64,000 nt of DNA from Bacteroides sp. (GCA_023662825.1 JAMPIH010000009.1:32355-96354), one strand, 5' to 3'; shown: positions 17,797-26,813, counted from the stretch's first letter. Translations and numbers: made by a program. Notes: generated from the letters alone by a model not told the origin.

Positions 17797-18921
17797 CTAT
17801 AAATCCCGAAAGAGCGATTTTATCGAAGCGGCCACCTTGTCCGAAGTGCCGCCGCCTCCCATAACATGCTGCAATTCAGTGTAGTCTTGCAGTATTTTTT
17901 TCCTATCGGGCGTATCGTTTACAATTTTTTCAAACTCGGAGGAAAGGCGTTCCACCGTAAAGTCGCCTTGCAGCAGCTCGCACACCACCAGGCGGTCCAT
18001 AATCAGGTTCACCAGCGAGATAAAGCGCACCTGCGGGTTCACCACAAGGTGACCTATCGTATAGGTGGCGTTCGAGGTGCGGTAGCAGACCACCTGAGGC
18101 ACCGAGAACAAGGCGGCCTCCAAGGTGGAGGTACCCGATTTGATAAGGCCGGCGCGCGCAATCGAGAACAGGTCGTAGGTATGGCCGAACACCAGTTCGA
18201 TCTGCGGATAATCCTTCAGGTATTGCCGGTAGATTTCCATCGGCAGGTTCTTGGTGCCGGCCACTGCATAGCGGTATTGCGGATTCTGGGCGGCCACCTG
18301 CAGCATGAGCGGAAAGATGCGGTGTATTTCCTGCTTGCGGCTGCCGGGCAGGATCACCACCACGGGGCGTGCGTCCTTCTTCCGGAAGTCTTCGATAAAG
18401 GCCGTGTCGGGCCTGTAGGCGGCGATGGCGTCGGCCAGGGGATTGCCCTCGAACAGTGCCGTGGCCTTGTATTTCTGATAGAACCTGCGTTCGAACGGCA
18501 GCAGGGTGTAGATCTGGTGTGTGTATTTCTTAAGCTTCTTGATGCGGCCCGTGCGCCAGGCCCACACCTGCGGGGCGATGTAATACACCACTTTGTAGCC
18601 TTGTTTGAACGCGAAACGCATCATGCGCATGTTGAAGCCCGGATAGTCGATCAAGATGACCACATCGGGGGCATAGGCCTTCATGTCTTTCCTGCAGAGG
18701 CTGAAGTTGCGCAGTATCTGCCCCAGGTGCGCCACCACTTCGGCAAAGCCCATAAAGGCCAGGTCGCGGTAGTGCTTTACCAGTTCGGCGCCTTCGGCCT
18801 GCATGAGGTCGCCGCCCCAGCAGCGGAACTGCGCCTGCGGATCCTGTTTCTTGAGGCTCTTGATGAGGTTGGCTCCGTGCAGGTCTCCCGAAGCCTCGCC
18901 CGATATGATGTAGTACTTCAT
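17797..18921 (-). CDS. lpxB: Lipid-A-disaccharide synthase
   Basis: LpxB joins UDP-2,3-diacylglucosamine and lipid X to make the lipid A disaccharide. The 374-residue protein has the family's length and landmarks: YYIISGEASGDLHGANLI at the N-terminus, LIDYPGFNMRMMRF near 92-105, VVYYIAPQVWAWR near 113-125, LPGSRKQEI near 195-205 and KSGTSTLEAALFSVPQVV near 260-280. It overlaps the nth stop by 4 bases and is followed 12 bases later by the SpoIID-like gene. Its place in a run with two outer-membrane barrels fits an envelope-biogenesis operon. Confidence 0.96.
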   Translation of the reverse strand: MKYYIISGEASGDLHGANLIKSLKKQDPQAQFRCWGGDLMQAEGAELVKHYRDLAFMGFAEVVAHLGQILRNFSLCRKDMKAYAPDVVILIDYPGFNMRMMRFAFKQGYKVVYYIAPQVWAWRTGRIKKLKKYTHQIYTLLPFERRFYQKYKATALFEGNPLADAIAAYRPDTAFIEDFRKKDARPVVVILPGSRKQEIHRIFPLMLQVAAQNPQYRYAVAGTKNLPMEIYRQYLKDYPQIELVFGHTYDLFSIARAGLIKSGTSTLEAALFSVPQVVCYRTSNATYTIGHLVVNPQVRFISLVNLIMDRLVVCELLQGDFTVERLSSEFEKIVNDTPDRKKILQDYTELQHVMGGGGTSDKVAASIKSLFRDL

Positions 18922-19562
18922 TTTTTCTTAACGTATTCGCAGCAGGACGACAGCCCGCATTCCGCGCATTTGGGCTTGCGCGCCAGGCACACGTAGCGTC
19001 CGTGCAGCAGCAGCCAATGGTGTGCGGTTCCCAACAGTTCCCTCGGAATGTTGGCCACCAGCTGGCGTTCGGTCTCGAGCGGCGTCTTGGCGTCCTGTGT
19101 CAGACCTAAGCGCGCCGACACCCTGAACACGTGCGTGTCCACCGCCATGGCGGGTTTTTCGAAGGCCACCGCCGTCATCACGTTGGCCGTCTTGCGCCCC
19201 ACGCCCGGCAAGCGCAGCAGGTCTTCCATCTTTTCGGGAACCTTGCCGCCGTAATCGGCTTCCAGCATCTTGGCCATGCCCAGCAGGTGGGCGGCCTTGC
19301 TGTTGGGGTACGACACCGATTTTATGTAGGAATAGATCTCGGCCTCGTCGCTCCGGCTCATGCTCCCGGCATCGGGAAACCGTTCAAAGAGGGCGGGAGT
19401 GACCAGGTTGACCCGTTTATCGGTGCATTGTGCCGAGAGGATCACCGCCACCAGCAGCTGGTAGGGATTCTTGAATGTAAGTTCGCTCTGCACCGAGGGC
19501 ATGTTTTCTTTGAACCATGCCAACACTTCATCGTACAGCGCCTTTTTGCTCTTGCGTGCCAT
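18918..19562 (-). CDS. nth: Endonuclease III
   Basis: Nth is a DNA glycosylase/AP lyase that removes oxidised pyrimidines. The 214-residue protein shows the helix-hairpin-helix LPGVGRKTANVM with the catalytic Lys, followed by the catalytic Asp in AVDTHVFRVSARLGL. The C-terminal [4Fe-4S] cluster ligands have the expected C-x6-C-x2-C-x5-C spacing (CLARKPKCAECGLSSCC). Its ATG overlaps the stop of the upstream barrel gene by one base and its stop overlaps lpxB by 4, so it sits inside a tight operon. Confidence 0.96.
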   Translation of the reverse strand: MARKSKKALYDEVLAWFKENMPSVQSELTFKNPYQLLVAVILSAQCTDKRVNLVTPALFERFPDAGSMSRSDEAEIYSYIKSVSYPNSKAAHLLGMAKMLEADYGGKVPEKMEDLLRLPGVGRKTANVMTAVAFEKPAMAVDTHVFRVSARLGLTQDAKTPLETERQLVANIPRELLGTAHHWLLLHGRYVCLARKPKCAECGLSSCCEYVKKK

Positions 19563-20341
19563 TAGAAAGCTACCGTAAATCCGAAACTGAGGTTAATCAT
19601 GCTGAAATTCTCGTGGAAGGTGTTCCTGAACTCCCGGTCGGGAATCTGCACGTTGGGTATGTCGGTAACCAGCGTGCTCTTTACACGCCTGAAATAGAAC
19701 GGAACCGCGCCCATATAGTCGCAGCGTATGTCGAGGTGAAAGCCGCGCGAAATCAGGAACTTGAGCGCCGCGCCTGCCCCGTAGCCGAAGTTGGCGTCCG
19801 AGGCCGACTTAAGCTGAAAGGCATAGTTGGTGTTCTGGCTCTTGGCTTCCGAACTGTAGTAGGGGGCCACCAGGTGGGCATAACCCAGATAGGCCCGGAA
19901 CGCCAGGGTCATGCGGCTGAACAGGCTTACGCGGAACGTCATGCCCGCCATCGCCATGAATTCCGACCATTTGCCCTTGCTGCTCGTGTTCCAGTCGAGA
20001 TTGGCGGAACCGGCGGGCTTGAAAGGCGAGAAATCGTTGGCGGACACCTTGTTGGAATGCCCGTTGAACATTACCAGGATGCCCCAGTGCGGGGTGGCGT
20101 AATACTGGAATGCCAGACCGTAGTTCACGCCGATCTTGGCACCGTGGTAATCGAGGCGGTACATGCCCGAAGCGGTTTCGCTGAAGGAGGGGAAGGCTTT
20201 CTTGCCGAACTTGCCCATCGGGAAGGCCGGGCCTACATGGAACTCGAACTCGGCGCGCTTAAGGTTGTGCACGTTGGCGAACGCGGGCGGGCAAAGTCCC
20301 AGCAGCAGGACAAGGAGGAGCGTGTTTTTTATATTTTTCAT
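19562..20341 (-). CDS. Outer-membrane beta-barrel protein, first of two
   Basis: A 259-residue exported barrel-like protein. The signal peptide is KNIKNTLLLVLLLGLCPPAFA. The mature part opens with EFEFHVGPAFPMGKFGKKAF, alternates polar and hydrophobic residues, and ends in an outer-membrane-like strand (MINLSFGFTVAF). It resembles the next gene in opening motif (VGPAFPMGKF versus SAGPAIPLGN) and in ending, so they are probably paralogues. It is 15 bases downstream of that gene and touches nth. Function unknown. Confidence 0.8.
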   Translation of the reverse strand: MKNIKNTLLLVLLLGLCPPAFANVHNLKRAEFEFHVGPAFPMGKFGKKAFPSFSETASGMYRLDYHGAKIGVNYGLAFQYYATPHWGILVMFNGHSNKVSANDFSPFKPAGSANLDWNTSSKGKWSEFMAMAGMTFRVSLFSRMTLAFRAYLGYAHLVAPYYSSEAKSQNTNYAFQLKSASDANFGYGAGAALKFLISRGFHLDIRCDYMGAVPFYFRRVKSTLVTDIPNVQIPDREFRNTFHENFSMINLSFGFTVAF

Positions 20342-20356
20342 AAGACCGAAATCCTT

Positions 20357-21115
20357 TTAGAAGGCATACGAAACGCCCACATTGATTACGAACGACGAAA
20401 GCTTGAGTCTTAGGTCTTTTGTGTTCCCGACGGGGCGAACCGGAGCGTCCGAACCCAGGTTTCCGGAAGGCATATAGTTGTAGTCCAGTCCGATGTGGGC
20501 GATCCAGTGTCGGCGAAAGCGGTATTGCACGCCCACGCCGCCGCCTAAGTAGAGGTTGCTGGTAAGCGAGCGGTCCAGGATGGGGCGCACGATATCGCCC
20601 ACGGTCTGCGTGGAATAGATGGCCTGTACCATAGGCGAGAGCATCAGGGCGTAGCCCACTTGGAAACGGGCGGTGAAATACAGGCCGTAAACACCTAAGG
20701 GCAGGCGGGTTCCCAGTTCGAACGCGCCTCCGTAAACGTCCCAGCCCGAATGTTCGATGCGGTCGGCCGAGGCTAGGTCGAACTGCTTGTAGTCGTAGCC
20801 GTACCATTGGCCGAAGAGGGTGACCCCGATATAGAGTTGGTGCAGGGGATAGTAGCGGTAGCTTGCGTTGACCCCGCCGCCGAAGCAGGCGCCCTGCGGT
20901 ACTAAATCGGCAAATTCGGTGCTTCCCGGCAGGAAGTTGCGGGTGTTCCCCAGCGGGATGGCCGGACCGGCCGAAAGGCTCACCTCGTGCTTGAAATCTT
21001 CTTCCGAAGCGAACTCGGCCATACGGAAAGCCCCCTGCGCCGACAATCCGCCACATACCCCGAACAAGGCCAGCAAGGTAACGAAAGCCCCCCGAAATCC
21101 TCTAAGTAAATTCAT
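20357..21115 (-). CDS. Outer-membrane beta-barrel protein, second of two
   Basis: A 252-residue barrel-like protein starting at the ATG at 21115. The longer open frame to 21241 is rejected because MNLLRGFRGAFVTLLALFGV begins a clean signal peptide ending at GLSAQG. Residues after the signal include EVSLSAGPAIPLGNTRNFLP, repeated aromatic/glycine strands (YIGVTLFGQWYGYDYKQF) and a terminal VINVGVSYAF strand ending in Phe. It is the first gene of the minus-strand run ending at comEC. Function unknown. Confidence 0.8.
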   Translation of the reverse strand: MNLLRGFRGAFVTLLALFGVCGGLSAQGAFRMAEFASEEDFKHEVSLSAGPAIPLGNTRNFLPGSTEFADLVPQGACFGGGVNASYRYYPLHQLYIGVTLFGQWYGYDYKQFDLASADRIEHSGWDVYGGAFELGTRLPLGVYGLYFTARFQVGYALMLSPMVQAIYSTQTVGDIVRPILDRSLTSNLYLGGGVGVQYRFRRHWIAHIGLDYNYMPSGNLGSDAPVRPVGNTKDLRLKLSSFVINVGVSYAF

Positions 21116-21377
21116 TTCATTGATTTTCTGTTGCAACAAAACAGGCCAAAACCTGCCCAACTGCAAAAATAACCCATTTTTCGCAAATGGAGAGGGGGGA
21201 AGGGGGCGTGCTTGGGTACTTAATCCTGGTTCACTTGCCAATATCCCGTCTTGCTGCTGCCTTTAACCGAGATACGCGATTCATGTCGATTATATTTGTT
21301 ATACTTGCGGGATAAAAGTGCGGATATCCGCAAAAATTACCCGGGCATATGCGCATAGAACGCAAGAGATTGCTTAA

Positions 21378-22238
21378 GCAATTTTTCGGGGCAGGGGCGA
21401 GGAGATACATATCACACCTCTTACCTATGATGAATTTTATGCTGCCTATCCTAAAGAGAAACGTTTCGCATGGCGTGAGTTCGTGACATATGGGGGTATG
21501 CCTTTTGTGATGCAGAAGGACACACACGAAGAAAAAGCCAAATATCTGCAAGACCTTTTTCGGCTTACCTATATCAAGGATGTTATTGAACGGAACCACT
21601 TGCGTGCCGATGCCGAAACCCTTGATGAACTGCTTAACGTCACGGCTTCTGCGGTGGGTTCGCTTACCAACCCGACACGCTTGGCCAACACCTTTCAATC
21701 GGTTAAAGGCTTGAAGATAAAGAACGGAACCATCGCCGCATATCTCGATTGTTTTGTGGATGCATACATACTGAGTAAATCGTACCGCTATGATATAAAA
21801 GGTCGTTCCTATATCGATACGCCGCTCAAATACTATTTTACGGACATCGGTTTACGCAACGCCCGCCTCAACTTCAGGCAGCAGGAAGAAAACCATATAA
21901 TTGAGAACATATTGTATAATGAACTCACGGCAAGGGGGTTCAATGTCGATGTGGGCGTGGTTGAGTATAACCACGTCGTGGCAGGGAAGAAAGTACGTAC
22001 ACAGCTTGAGATTGATTTTGTAGTCAATCTGGCGGATAAACGTTATTACATCCAATCGGCACTCACGGTGGCAGACGAGGAAAAACGCTTGCAAGAGGTC
22101 AATTCCCTTAATCGGGTTAATGATTCCTATACCAAGATCGTGGTGGTGCGCGACAATATTCTGCCGTGGACGGACGACAGAGGGGTGCGGTATATCAACA
22201 TCGAAGACTTTCTGTTGGAAAAGATAAATGAATTATAA
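21378..22238 (+). pseudogene. C-terminal remnant of a DUF4143-type ATPase (AAA_14 family)
   Basis: Intact members have an N-terminal AAA ATPase domain, then DUF4143 with a nuclease-like fold. Here the frame opens after a stop at 21375 and enters mid-protein (FRGRGEEIHITPLTYDEFYA), continues through WREFVTYGGMPFVMQKD and LTNPTRLANTFQSVKGLKIK, and ends with the usual FVVNLADKRYYIQSAL ... TKIVVVRDN tail. The Walker A/B half is missing. A GTG at 21483 could start a 251-residue product but nothing resembling a promoter or complete domain supports this. It marks the left edge of the AT-rich island. Confidence 0.8.
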
Positions 22239-22264
22239 AAGATTTCCGAACCGCCCGTTTTACG

Positions 22265-22408
22265 ATGAACAGTCAATTGGTTACTGGCGGATATAATTGG
22301 GTGGTGATTCCGGTGGAACAACGGGAACAGTACCTGCAGGCATTGGAAAAGGCCAGCGTGGAGGAAGACATAGAGGCATTCGTGCACTTTATCGTTTCGT
22401 TGGTGTAG
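22265..22408 (+). pseudogene. C-terminal remnant of a Fic-family protein
   Basis: A 47-residue frame, MNSQLVTGGYNWVVIPVEQR and onward through EKASVEEDIEAFVHFI, matches the tail of Fic/DOC-family AMP-transferases (compare the usual RFLMN..L..GGYPWTVIPVE...Y). The catalytic HPFxDGN region is absent. It starts 26 bases after the DUF4143 remnant, so both are leftover 3' ends of lost genes. Family assignment comes from recalled sequence pattern. Confidence 0.6.
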
Positions 22409-22887
22409 GTTATTCCGGAATGTGAACCTTGACCATACGCTTCCCGCCTCCGAAAGGGATAGATACGGGTTGTTGGTAACTACATTATAGTCTGACTTAC
22501 TATCCATGCCACGCTTTATTATTATAATTTCCAGCGGAAAAAATATACATCCGGCGGGTTATCAAGGGTGGGGCGCAAGAATTGCGCCCCACGTGGGTAA
22601 ATCCATAGTCTGAATCTTAATCATTAAATTATAATAATAAAACTTTAATATACGAAAAATATTTTAAATTTTCTTGAAAAATATTTCCATACATTCGCGC
22701 AACCGTTTCGTATAAAAGCGGATAGGGTGGCTATTGGCTCACTGACGGATTTTGGGTCAAGGGAGGCTTTGTGCGGATGGTGGAAAGAACCGACAGTTGA
22801 GTCCTATGCTTTGTGGGTTGGAATGTAAACCGATAAGGGCTAAGGTTCTTAAATGCAGGTAAACGTTTAACTATAATACTTACAAAG
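22409..22887 (+). other. Gene-free interval at the left of the accessory island
   Basis: About 480 bases with no convincing gene. It is AT-rich from 22500, contains the hairpin at 22568-22592 described separately and the presumed promoter region of the lipocalin-like lipoprotein. A weak resemblance to coding sequence continues for about 60 bases after the Fic remnant but cannot be assigned. Confidence 0.6.
22568..22592. repeat. Perfect 11-bp inverted repeat (hairpin)
   Basis: GTGGGGCGCAA, a 3-base GAA loop, then TTGCGCCCCAC. It is GC-rich inside an AT-rich spacer. No T-run follows, so it is not a typical intrinsic terminator; it could be an attenuator, a protein-binding palindrome or a relic of mobile DNA. 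Confidence 0.7.
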
Positions 22888-23283
22888 ATGAAAAAACTTA
22901 TTTGCTCGGTATTGGCACTGATGGCGTGTGTGCTCGCTTTTGTGGGTTGCACAAAAGAAGATGACTTTACGGAAAGCGACCTCGTGGGGACTTGGAAAAT
23001 GGTTCGTTTTTATGATCCCGATGAGGGTTGGGAATCTACAGAAAACAGTGATTGGATAACACTTTATTATCACTTCGCGAAGAATGGTGTAGGTTATGAC
23101 GAAAGAATAGATGGTTCCAACAGAGAAGAAAACGACTTTGAATATTCGGTTAATGGAACAGGACTCCGTATAGAGTTTTCCCGTGATACGGAAATATGGA
23201 CCATAGAATCCATCAAGTCGAAAAAGATGATATGGAGTGACCGGTATGACTGCAAGATGGAACTTAAAAAAGTGTCGAAGTAG
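22888..23283 (+). CDS. Small lipocalin-like lipoprotein
   Basis: A 131-residue lipoprotein with signal peptide KKLICSVLALMACVLAFVGC (Cys21 in the lipobox). The mature part begins with the acidic KEDDFTESD, then LVGTWKMVRFYDPDEGW, which resembles the first strand of lipocalin-like domains common in Bacteroidota. A short beta-rich remainder ends in CKMELKKVS. An AT-rich spacer precedes it. It is the first gene of a same-strand run ending at 32343. Ligand and role unknown. Confidence 0.78.
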   Translation: MKKLICSVLALMACVLAFVGCTKEDDFTESDLVGTWKMVRFYDPDEGWESTENSDWITLYYHFAKNGVGYDERIDGSNREENDFEYSVNGTGLRIEFSRDTEIWTIESIKSKKMIWSDRYDCKMELKKVSK

Positions 23284-23301
23284 AGATTGAAATGCCCTTG
23301 G

Positions 23302-23350
23302 AAGTGAACTCCAAAAGTTTTCTTTCAACTTTCGGGGTTCACTTAGTTTT
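23302..23350 (+). terminator. Possible terminator after the lipocalin-like gene
   Basis: AAGTGAACTCC at 23302-23312 can pair with GGGGTTCACTT at 23334-23344 (one mismatch), followed by a short T-rich stretch. The long loop and weak T-run lower confidence. Confidence 0.4.
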
Positions 23351-23394
23351 ATGTTACAATTTGTTCAAGTGGCCATTTTTAAAATTAAGCACAT

Positions 23395-24999
23395 ATGGAT
23401 TCAATTACAAGATGGATTTGGAAGAGACGGTTCTGCAAGATTTGTGCTGCAATTGTACTTTTTTCTGCAATGTTCAGCCTTTGGAGTAAAACGATGGCGC
23501 AGATTTCAGAATATGACAAATTTGTAAGTGAACTGAGACATTATGTGGAGACTCATGTGGCTGATTTGGATCCTATCGAGGGTTTTTGGGTGGGTACAGC
23601 AACAAGAGGAACAGATTCTCCGTATGCCCGAACAGATGATAAACATAGGGTCGAATGGATTGTACTTAAGGGAGGTGGAAATGAATGGATAGATGTAGTT
23701 CCTGCGGGGGAAGCGGGAGAATTTTTTGAGAGTATAGGGGTGGAAAACCTTCGTTTTCGTAGAATTGGTGAAACCGACAATTACAAGTGGGAAATGTTGT
23801 CGAGTTCAGGCATTGTCACCATAAAATCTCTGTTCGATATGAATGTGAGATTTCATTTTAATTCCACGGATGCGAAGATTGTGGCGCAGAATCCTCGTTT
23901 TTCGTATTCAGTGTGGGTTGATCTTAAGATAACAAAAGATTATCCGACATATAGCATGTATAAAGATGCCTATATGAATGCGGAACGGCAGCGCCAAAAG
24001 TCATCAGAAGCCAACCGAGATAAGGCAGGAACAGGATTTGCTCTCAAGAATGGCTACGTTGTTACTAACTATCACGTTATTTCAGGAGCGGGCAATATTA
24101 CAGTCAAAGGCGTAAAGGGTAATTTTAATCAATTCTATAAGGCAACGGTAGTTGGCATGGATAGACACAACGATCTCGCATTGCTGAAGATAACCGACCC
24201 TTCATTCGCAGGTTTTGGTATAGTACCCTATGCAATATCTTCTACCACTTCTGAAGTTGGCGAAGAAATATTTGTGCTGGGTTATCCGCTTACTTCCACC
24301 ATGGGGGATGAAATTAAGTTGACGACGGGCGTTATCAGTTCGAAAACCGGCTTTCAAGACGAGGTGTCGCTGTATCAGATTTCCGCTCCGATCCAACCAG
24401 GGAATAGCGGAGGTCCCCTGTTTGATAGAAAGGGTAATGTTGTGGGTATAGTGAATGCAAAGCATAGTGGTGCGGAAAATGTGGGGTATGCCATTAAGTC
24501 TATGTATCTGAGAAATTTAATCGAGAGTTCCGCGAATTCCGCCATTATCCCCGCCAATAATACGGTTTCGACACTGCCGTTGACAGAAAAAGTGAAGATG
24601 GAGAAGAACTTTGTGTTCCAGATACATTGCTCAGGTTCCGGGGCAACGAGAATAATAGAGAATCCTGGTTATAGGTCATTGGGGGACAATAACCTGTTGG
24701 TCAAGAAAATAACATTAACGCCTACAGAGACTATTTTGGAATGTAGTTGCACAAACCCATTATATGGAGGGTGGATGAATATAAATAGAGGCGCGTATAT
24801 TCTGGTTCAAGGAACAAAATATACGCTGACAAAGACAGAAGGAATTGCATACGCGCCGAACTATACATATTTTGACTATGTCAATCAAACAAAGAAGTTT
24901 AAATTATACTTTCCGGGTATTCCTACAGAGGCGGAGAGTTTAGACTTTATAGAGGACATGAATTCCGCTTGGAGAATTTATGGGATAAGTCTTAAATAA
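23395..24999 (+). CDS. Exported trypsin-like serine protease (S1C type) with extra domains
   Basis: A 534-residue protein with an N-terminal signal or anchor (CAAIVLFSAMFSLW, then KTMAQ). The protease core spans about 208-375 with the full catalytic triad: His227 in VTNYHVIS, Asp260 in RHNDLALLK and Ser338 in PGNSGGPLFD. This is the arrangement of DegP/HtrA-like peptidases. There is no PDZ domain. The region before the core (about 55-180, FWVGTATRGTD ... VWVDLKIT) and the C-terminal 150 residues are unidentified beta-rich domains. It ends 19 bases before the SIR2 gene. Cleavage target unknown; the signal points to periplasm or surface. Confidence 0.88.
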   Translation: MDSITRWIWKRRFCKICAAIVLFSAMFSLWSKTMAQISEYDKFVSELRHYVETHVADLDPIEGFWVGTATRGTDSPYARTDDKHRVEWIVLKGGGNEWIDVVPAGEAGEFFESIGVENLRFRRIGETDNYKWEMLSSSGIVTIKSLFDMNVRFHFNSTDAKIVAQNPRFSYSVWVDLKITKDYPTYSMYKDAYMNAERQRQKSSEANRDKAGTGFALKNGYVVTNYHVISGAGNITVKGVKGNFNQFYKATVVGMDRHNDLALLKITDPSFAGFGIVPYAISSTTSEVGEEIFVLGYPLTSTMGDEIKLTTGVISSKTGFQDEVSLYQISAPIQPGNSGGPLFDRKGNVVGIVNAKHSGAENVGYAIKSMYLRNLIESSANSAIIPANNTVSTLPLTEKVKMEKNFVFQIHCSGSGATRIIENPGYRSLGDNNLLVKKITLTPTETILECSCTNPLYGGWMNINRGAYILVQGTKYTLTKTEGIAYAPNYTYFDYVNQTKKFKLYFPGIPTEAESLDFIEDMNSAWRIYGISLK

Positions 25000-25018
25000 C
25001 AAAAAGGAGGCTTTAATT

Positions 25019-26152
25019 ATGGCAACAAAAAGTATGAATAAACAATCCATCTCGTTCCTTTTAGGAGCAGGATTTTCTATACCTATGGGATACCCTATTG
25101 CGGGAGACCTGAATAAAAAGTTATTGAACTTGCAGGGGGAATCCCTGAATTTTAATCCGATAGGTCAATTAATGGAAATTAGACAGGCTGGAAACGTTCC
25201 TTTGAGTGGATTCCCAACCCCGCATGATAAACGGTTTGAGCAATGTATACAATTAATTGATAAATACCGTGTAAATTTCGACTATGAAGAATTCTTCGAC
25301 ATTATAAAGGAGAAAGAAGCCGAAGGGACATATAGCGATATGGAATATGTTTATCAACAGGTGGTCGCGAACCTGATTCAAGACAAGGACGGTCATTGTT
25401 GGTACGAAGGTGATTCCTTGCCGTCAACGTATTTTCAAAAATATGATGGTTTCTTAAGTGCGTTAAACGATTGGAGTATGCAGGGCGATGTTTATGTACA
25501 TACCCTGAACCATGATTTACTGTTTGAGGGACTCGGGAAAACAGTAAAACTGACAGGAAGAATTTCTGATGGGTTTACTATAACGGATTCTTGTTATTAT
25601 GGGACAATCAAGGAGGGAAAAGAGAAGAAAGAAGTTCCGCTTAAGTATTACACGGGTAAATATGACACGAATATCAGGCTGTATAAACTTCATGGAAGTG
25701 TTGACCAAGTGTTTTTTAAAGAAGAGGAAGATGGAATGTTGTATCCGAAGGTATGTCTAAAGCTTGTCAAAGGGGTGGGATTGGAAACATTACTAAAGAA
25801 GCGTGATGGAATTATCGAACAAGCAGATTGGACTAATTTTTGTCCCAATTTCCTAACAGGAAAGAAATCGAAAGAGCGACAGTATGGCGAGTCAATTCTG
25901 TATGATAATTTGTTTCGTGCCTTTAAGAAGAATCTTTCCTCCTCAAACAGGCTAATCATTATCGGTTATGGCTTTAAAGATGAAGGTATAAATAATATAA
26001 TTTACAATAACTTCAAATACGCTTTGGGGCAAATATATATTGTGGATCCTGTTCCATCGAAACAAGTGAAAGAATTTGCGGCAAGAGTAAATGCAAAACT
26101 TATAGCGAAAAGTGTTGAGAATGTGGCCGAATCGATGTTTGATTGTTGCTGA
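25019..26152 (+). CDS. SIR2-like domain protein
   Basis: A 377-residue protein with the SIR2 fold: GAGFSIPMGYP near 16-26 binds the dinucleotide, TLNHD at 162-166 carries the conserved Asn/Asp, LYKLHGSVD near 221-229 contains the catalytic His225, and LIIIGYGFKDEGIN near 312-325 is the far-end motif. Known bacterial relatives act as NADases in antiphage systems or as toxins; this assignment to defence is inference. The ATG at 25019 follows a strong AAGGAGG, unusual in this phylum. No second effector domain is obvious in the 377 residues. Confidence 0.85.
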   Translation: MATKSMNKQSISFLLGAGFSIPMGYPIAGDLNKKLLNLQGESLNFNPIGQLMEIRQAGNVPLSGFPTPHDKRFEQCIQLIDKYRVNFDYEEFFDIIKEKEAEGTYSDMEYVYQQVVANLIQDKDGHCWYEGDSLPSTYFQKYDGFLSALNDWSMQGDVYVHTLNHDLLFEGLGKTVKLTGRISDGFTITDSCYYGTIKEGKEKKEVPLKYYTGKYDTNIRLYKLHGSVDQVFFKEEEDGMLYPKVCLKLVKGVGLETLLKKRDGIIEQADWTNFCPNFLTGKKSKERQYGESILYDNLFRAFKKNLSSSNRLIIIGYGFKDEGINNIIYNNFKYALGQIYIVDPVPSKQVKEFAARVNAKLIAKSVENVAESMFDCC

Positions 26153-26213
26153 AACGATGATGCCTCATTATAAAGTTAATAATTGCAATCTCATTAATTA
26201 AAAATAAATAGTC

Positions 26214-26600
26214 ATGGAAACAATAGGTTTTTCGTTTGAAAATGCTGTCGCTTGTAGCCTTAACAAGTTCGCTGTTTTTCGGGGGCGAGCACGCCGTTCG
26301 GAAACATGGAGTTTTAATCTGTTCATAGTTTTAATTGATCTAATTGTATCTATGCTGTTGAAAATACCTGTAGATGCAGTTATTGGATGGTTAGTTGTTA
26401 TTTGTCGGATTATTCTTATTATTCCACATAGTGCTGTTAATGTACGTCGCTTGCATGATACTGGCCGTAGTGGATGGTGGTTCTTGCTGTCTTTTCTGCC
26501 GATTGTTAACATCATACTGCTTTGCTGGCTCATCCAAGATTCAGAAAAACGAGAAAACCGTTACGGGAAGTCGCCCAAATATGTTGATTCAAACAATTAA
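26214..26600 (+). CDS. DUF805 membrane protein, first copy
   Basis: A 128-residue inner-membrane protein with three to four spans. DUF805 hallmarks are the opening FSFENAVACSLNKFAVFRGR with the FRGRARRSE turn, the AVNVRRLHDTGRSGWW loop between spans, and the basic tail RENRYGKSPKYVDSNN. A second copy lies at 29831-30319 and shares both ends. Its 5' leader (AAAAATAAATA before CATGGAAAC) is nearly identical to that of the second copy. Function of the family unknown. It is followed 11 bases later by a zinc-ribbon gene. Confidence 0.9.
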   Translation: METIGFSFENAVACSLNKFAVFRGRARRSETWSFNLFIVLIDLIVSMLLKIPVDAVIGWLVVICRIILIIPHSAVNVRRLHDTGRSGWWFLLSFLPIVNIILLCWLIQDSEKRENRYGKSPKYVDSNN

Positions 26601-26611
26601 AACCTACTATC

Positions 26612-26812
26612 ATGAAATGCAAGGAATGCGGAAAAGAAATTCCGGATGGAGCAAAGTATTGCTCTGGCTGTGGGGCGAAGAGTGCGCCCGACAATCCAAC
26701 GACACAGGGTATTGAACTGAAAATATCCAGTGCGAAACTCCTATTGGCAATCGCCATAGGCGTTTGGCTTCTCGTTATTCTGAATATTTGGATGTTAGCA
26801 GAGTACCGTTGA
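26612..26812 (+). CDS. Small zinc-ribbon membrane protein
   Basis: A 66-residue protein. The N-terminus MKCKECGKEIPDGAKYCSGC is a double-CxxC zinc ribbon (CKEC and CSGC), then GAKSAPDNPTTQ, and a single membrane span near 45-62 (LLLAIAIGVWLLVILNIWML). Similar zinc-ribbon-plus-membrane proteins appear at 27724 and 28633. It lies 11 bases after DUF805 and one base before the next gene, so it is part of the same transcript. Binding partner unknown. Confidence 0.85.
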   Translation: MKCKECGKEIPDGAKYCSGCGAKSAPDNPTTQGIELKISSAKLLLAIAIGVWLLVILNIWMLAEYR

Positions 26813-26813
26813 G

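Noticed and set aside
23395..26152. Claiming the protease-SIR2 pair as an established antiphage system
   Set aside because: Adjacency alone does not show it, and the protease appears exported while SIR2 is cytoplasmic. Kept as a candidate only.
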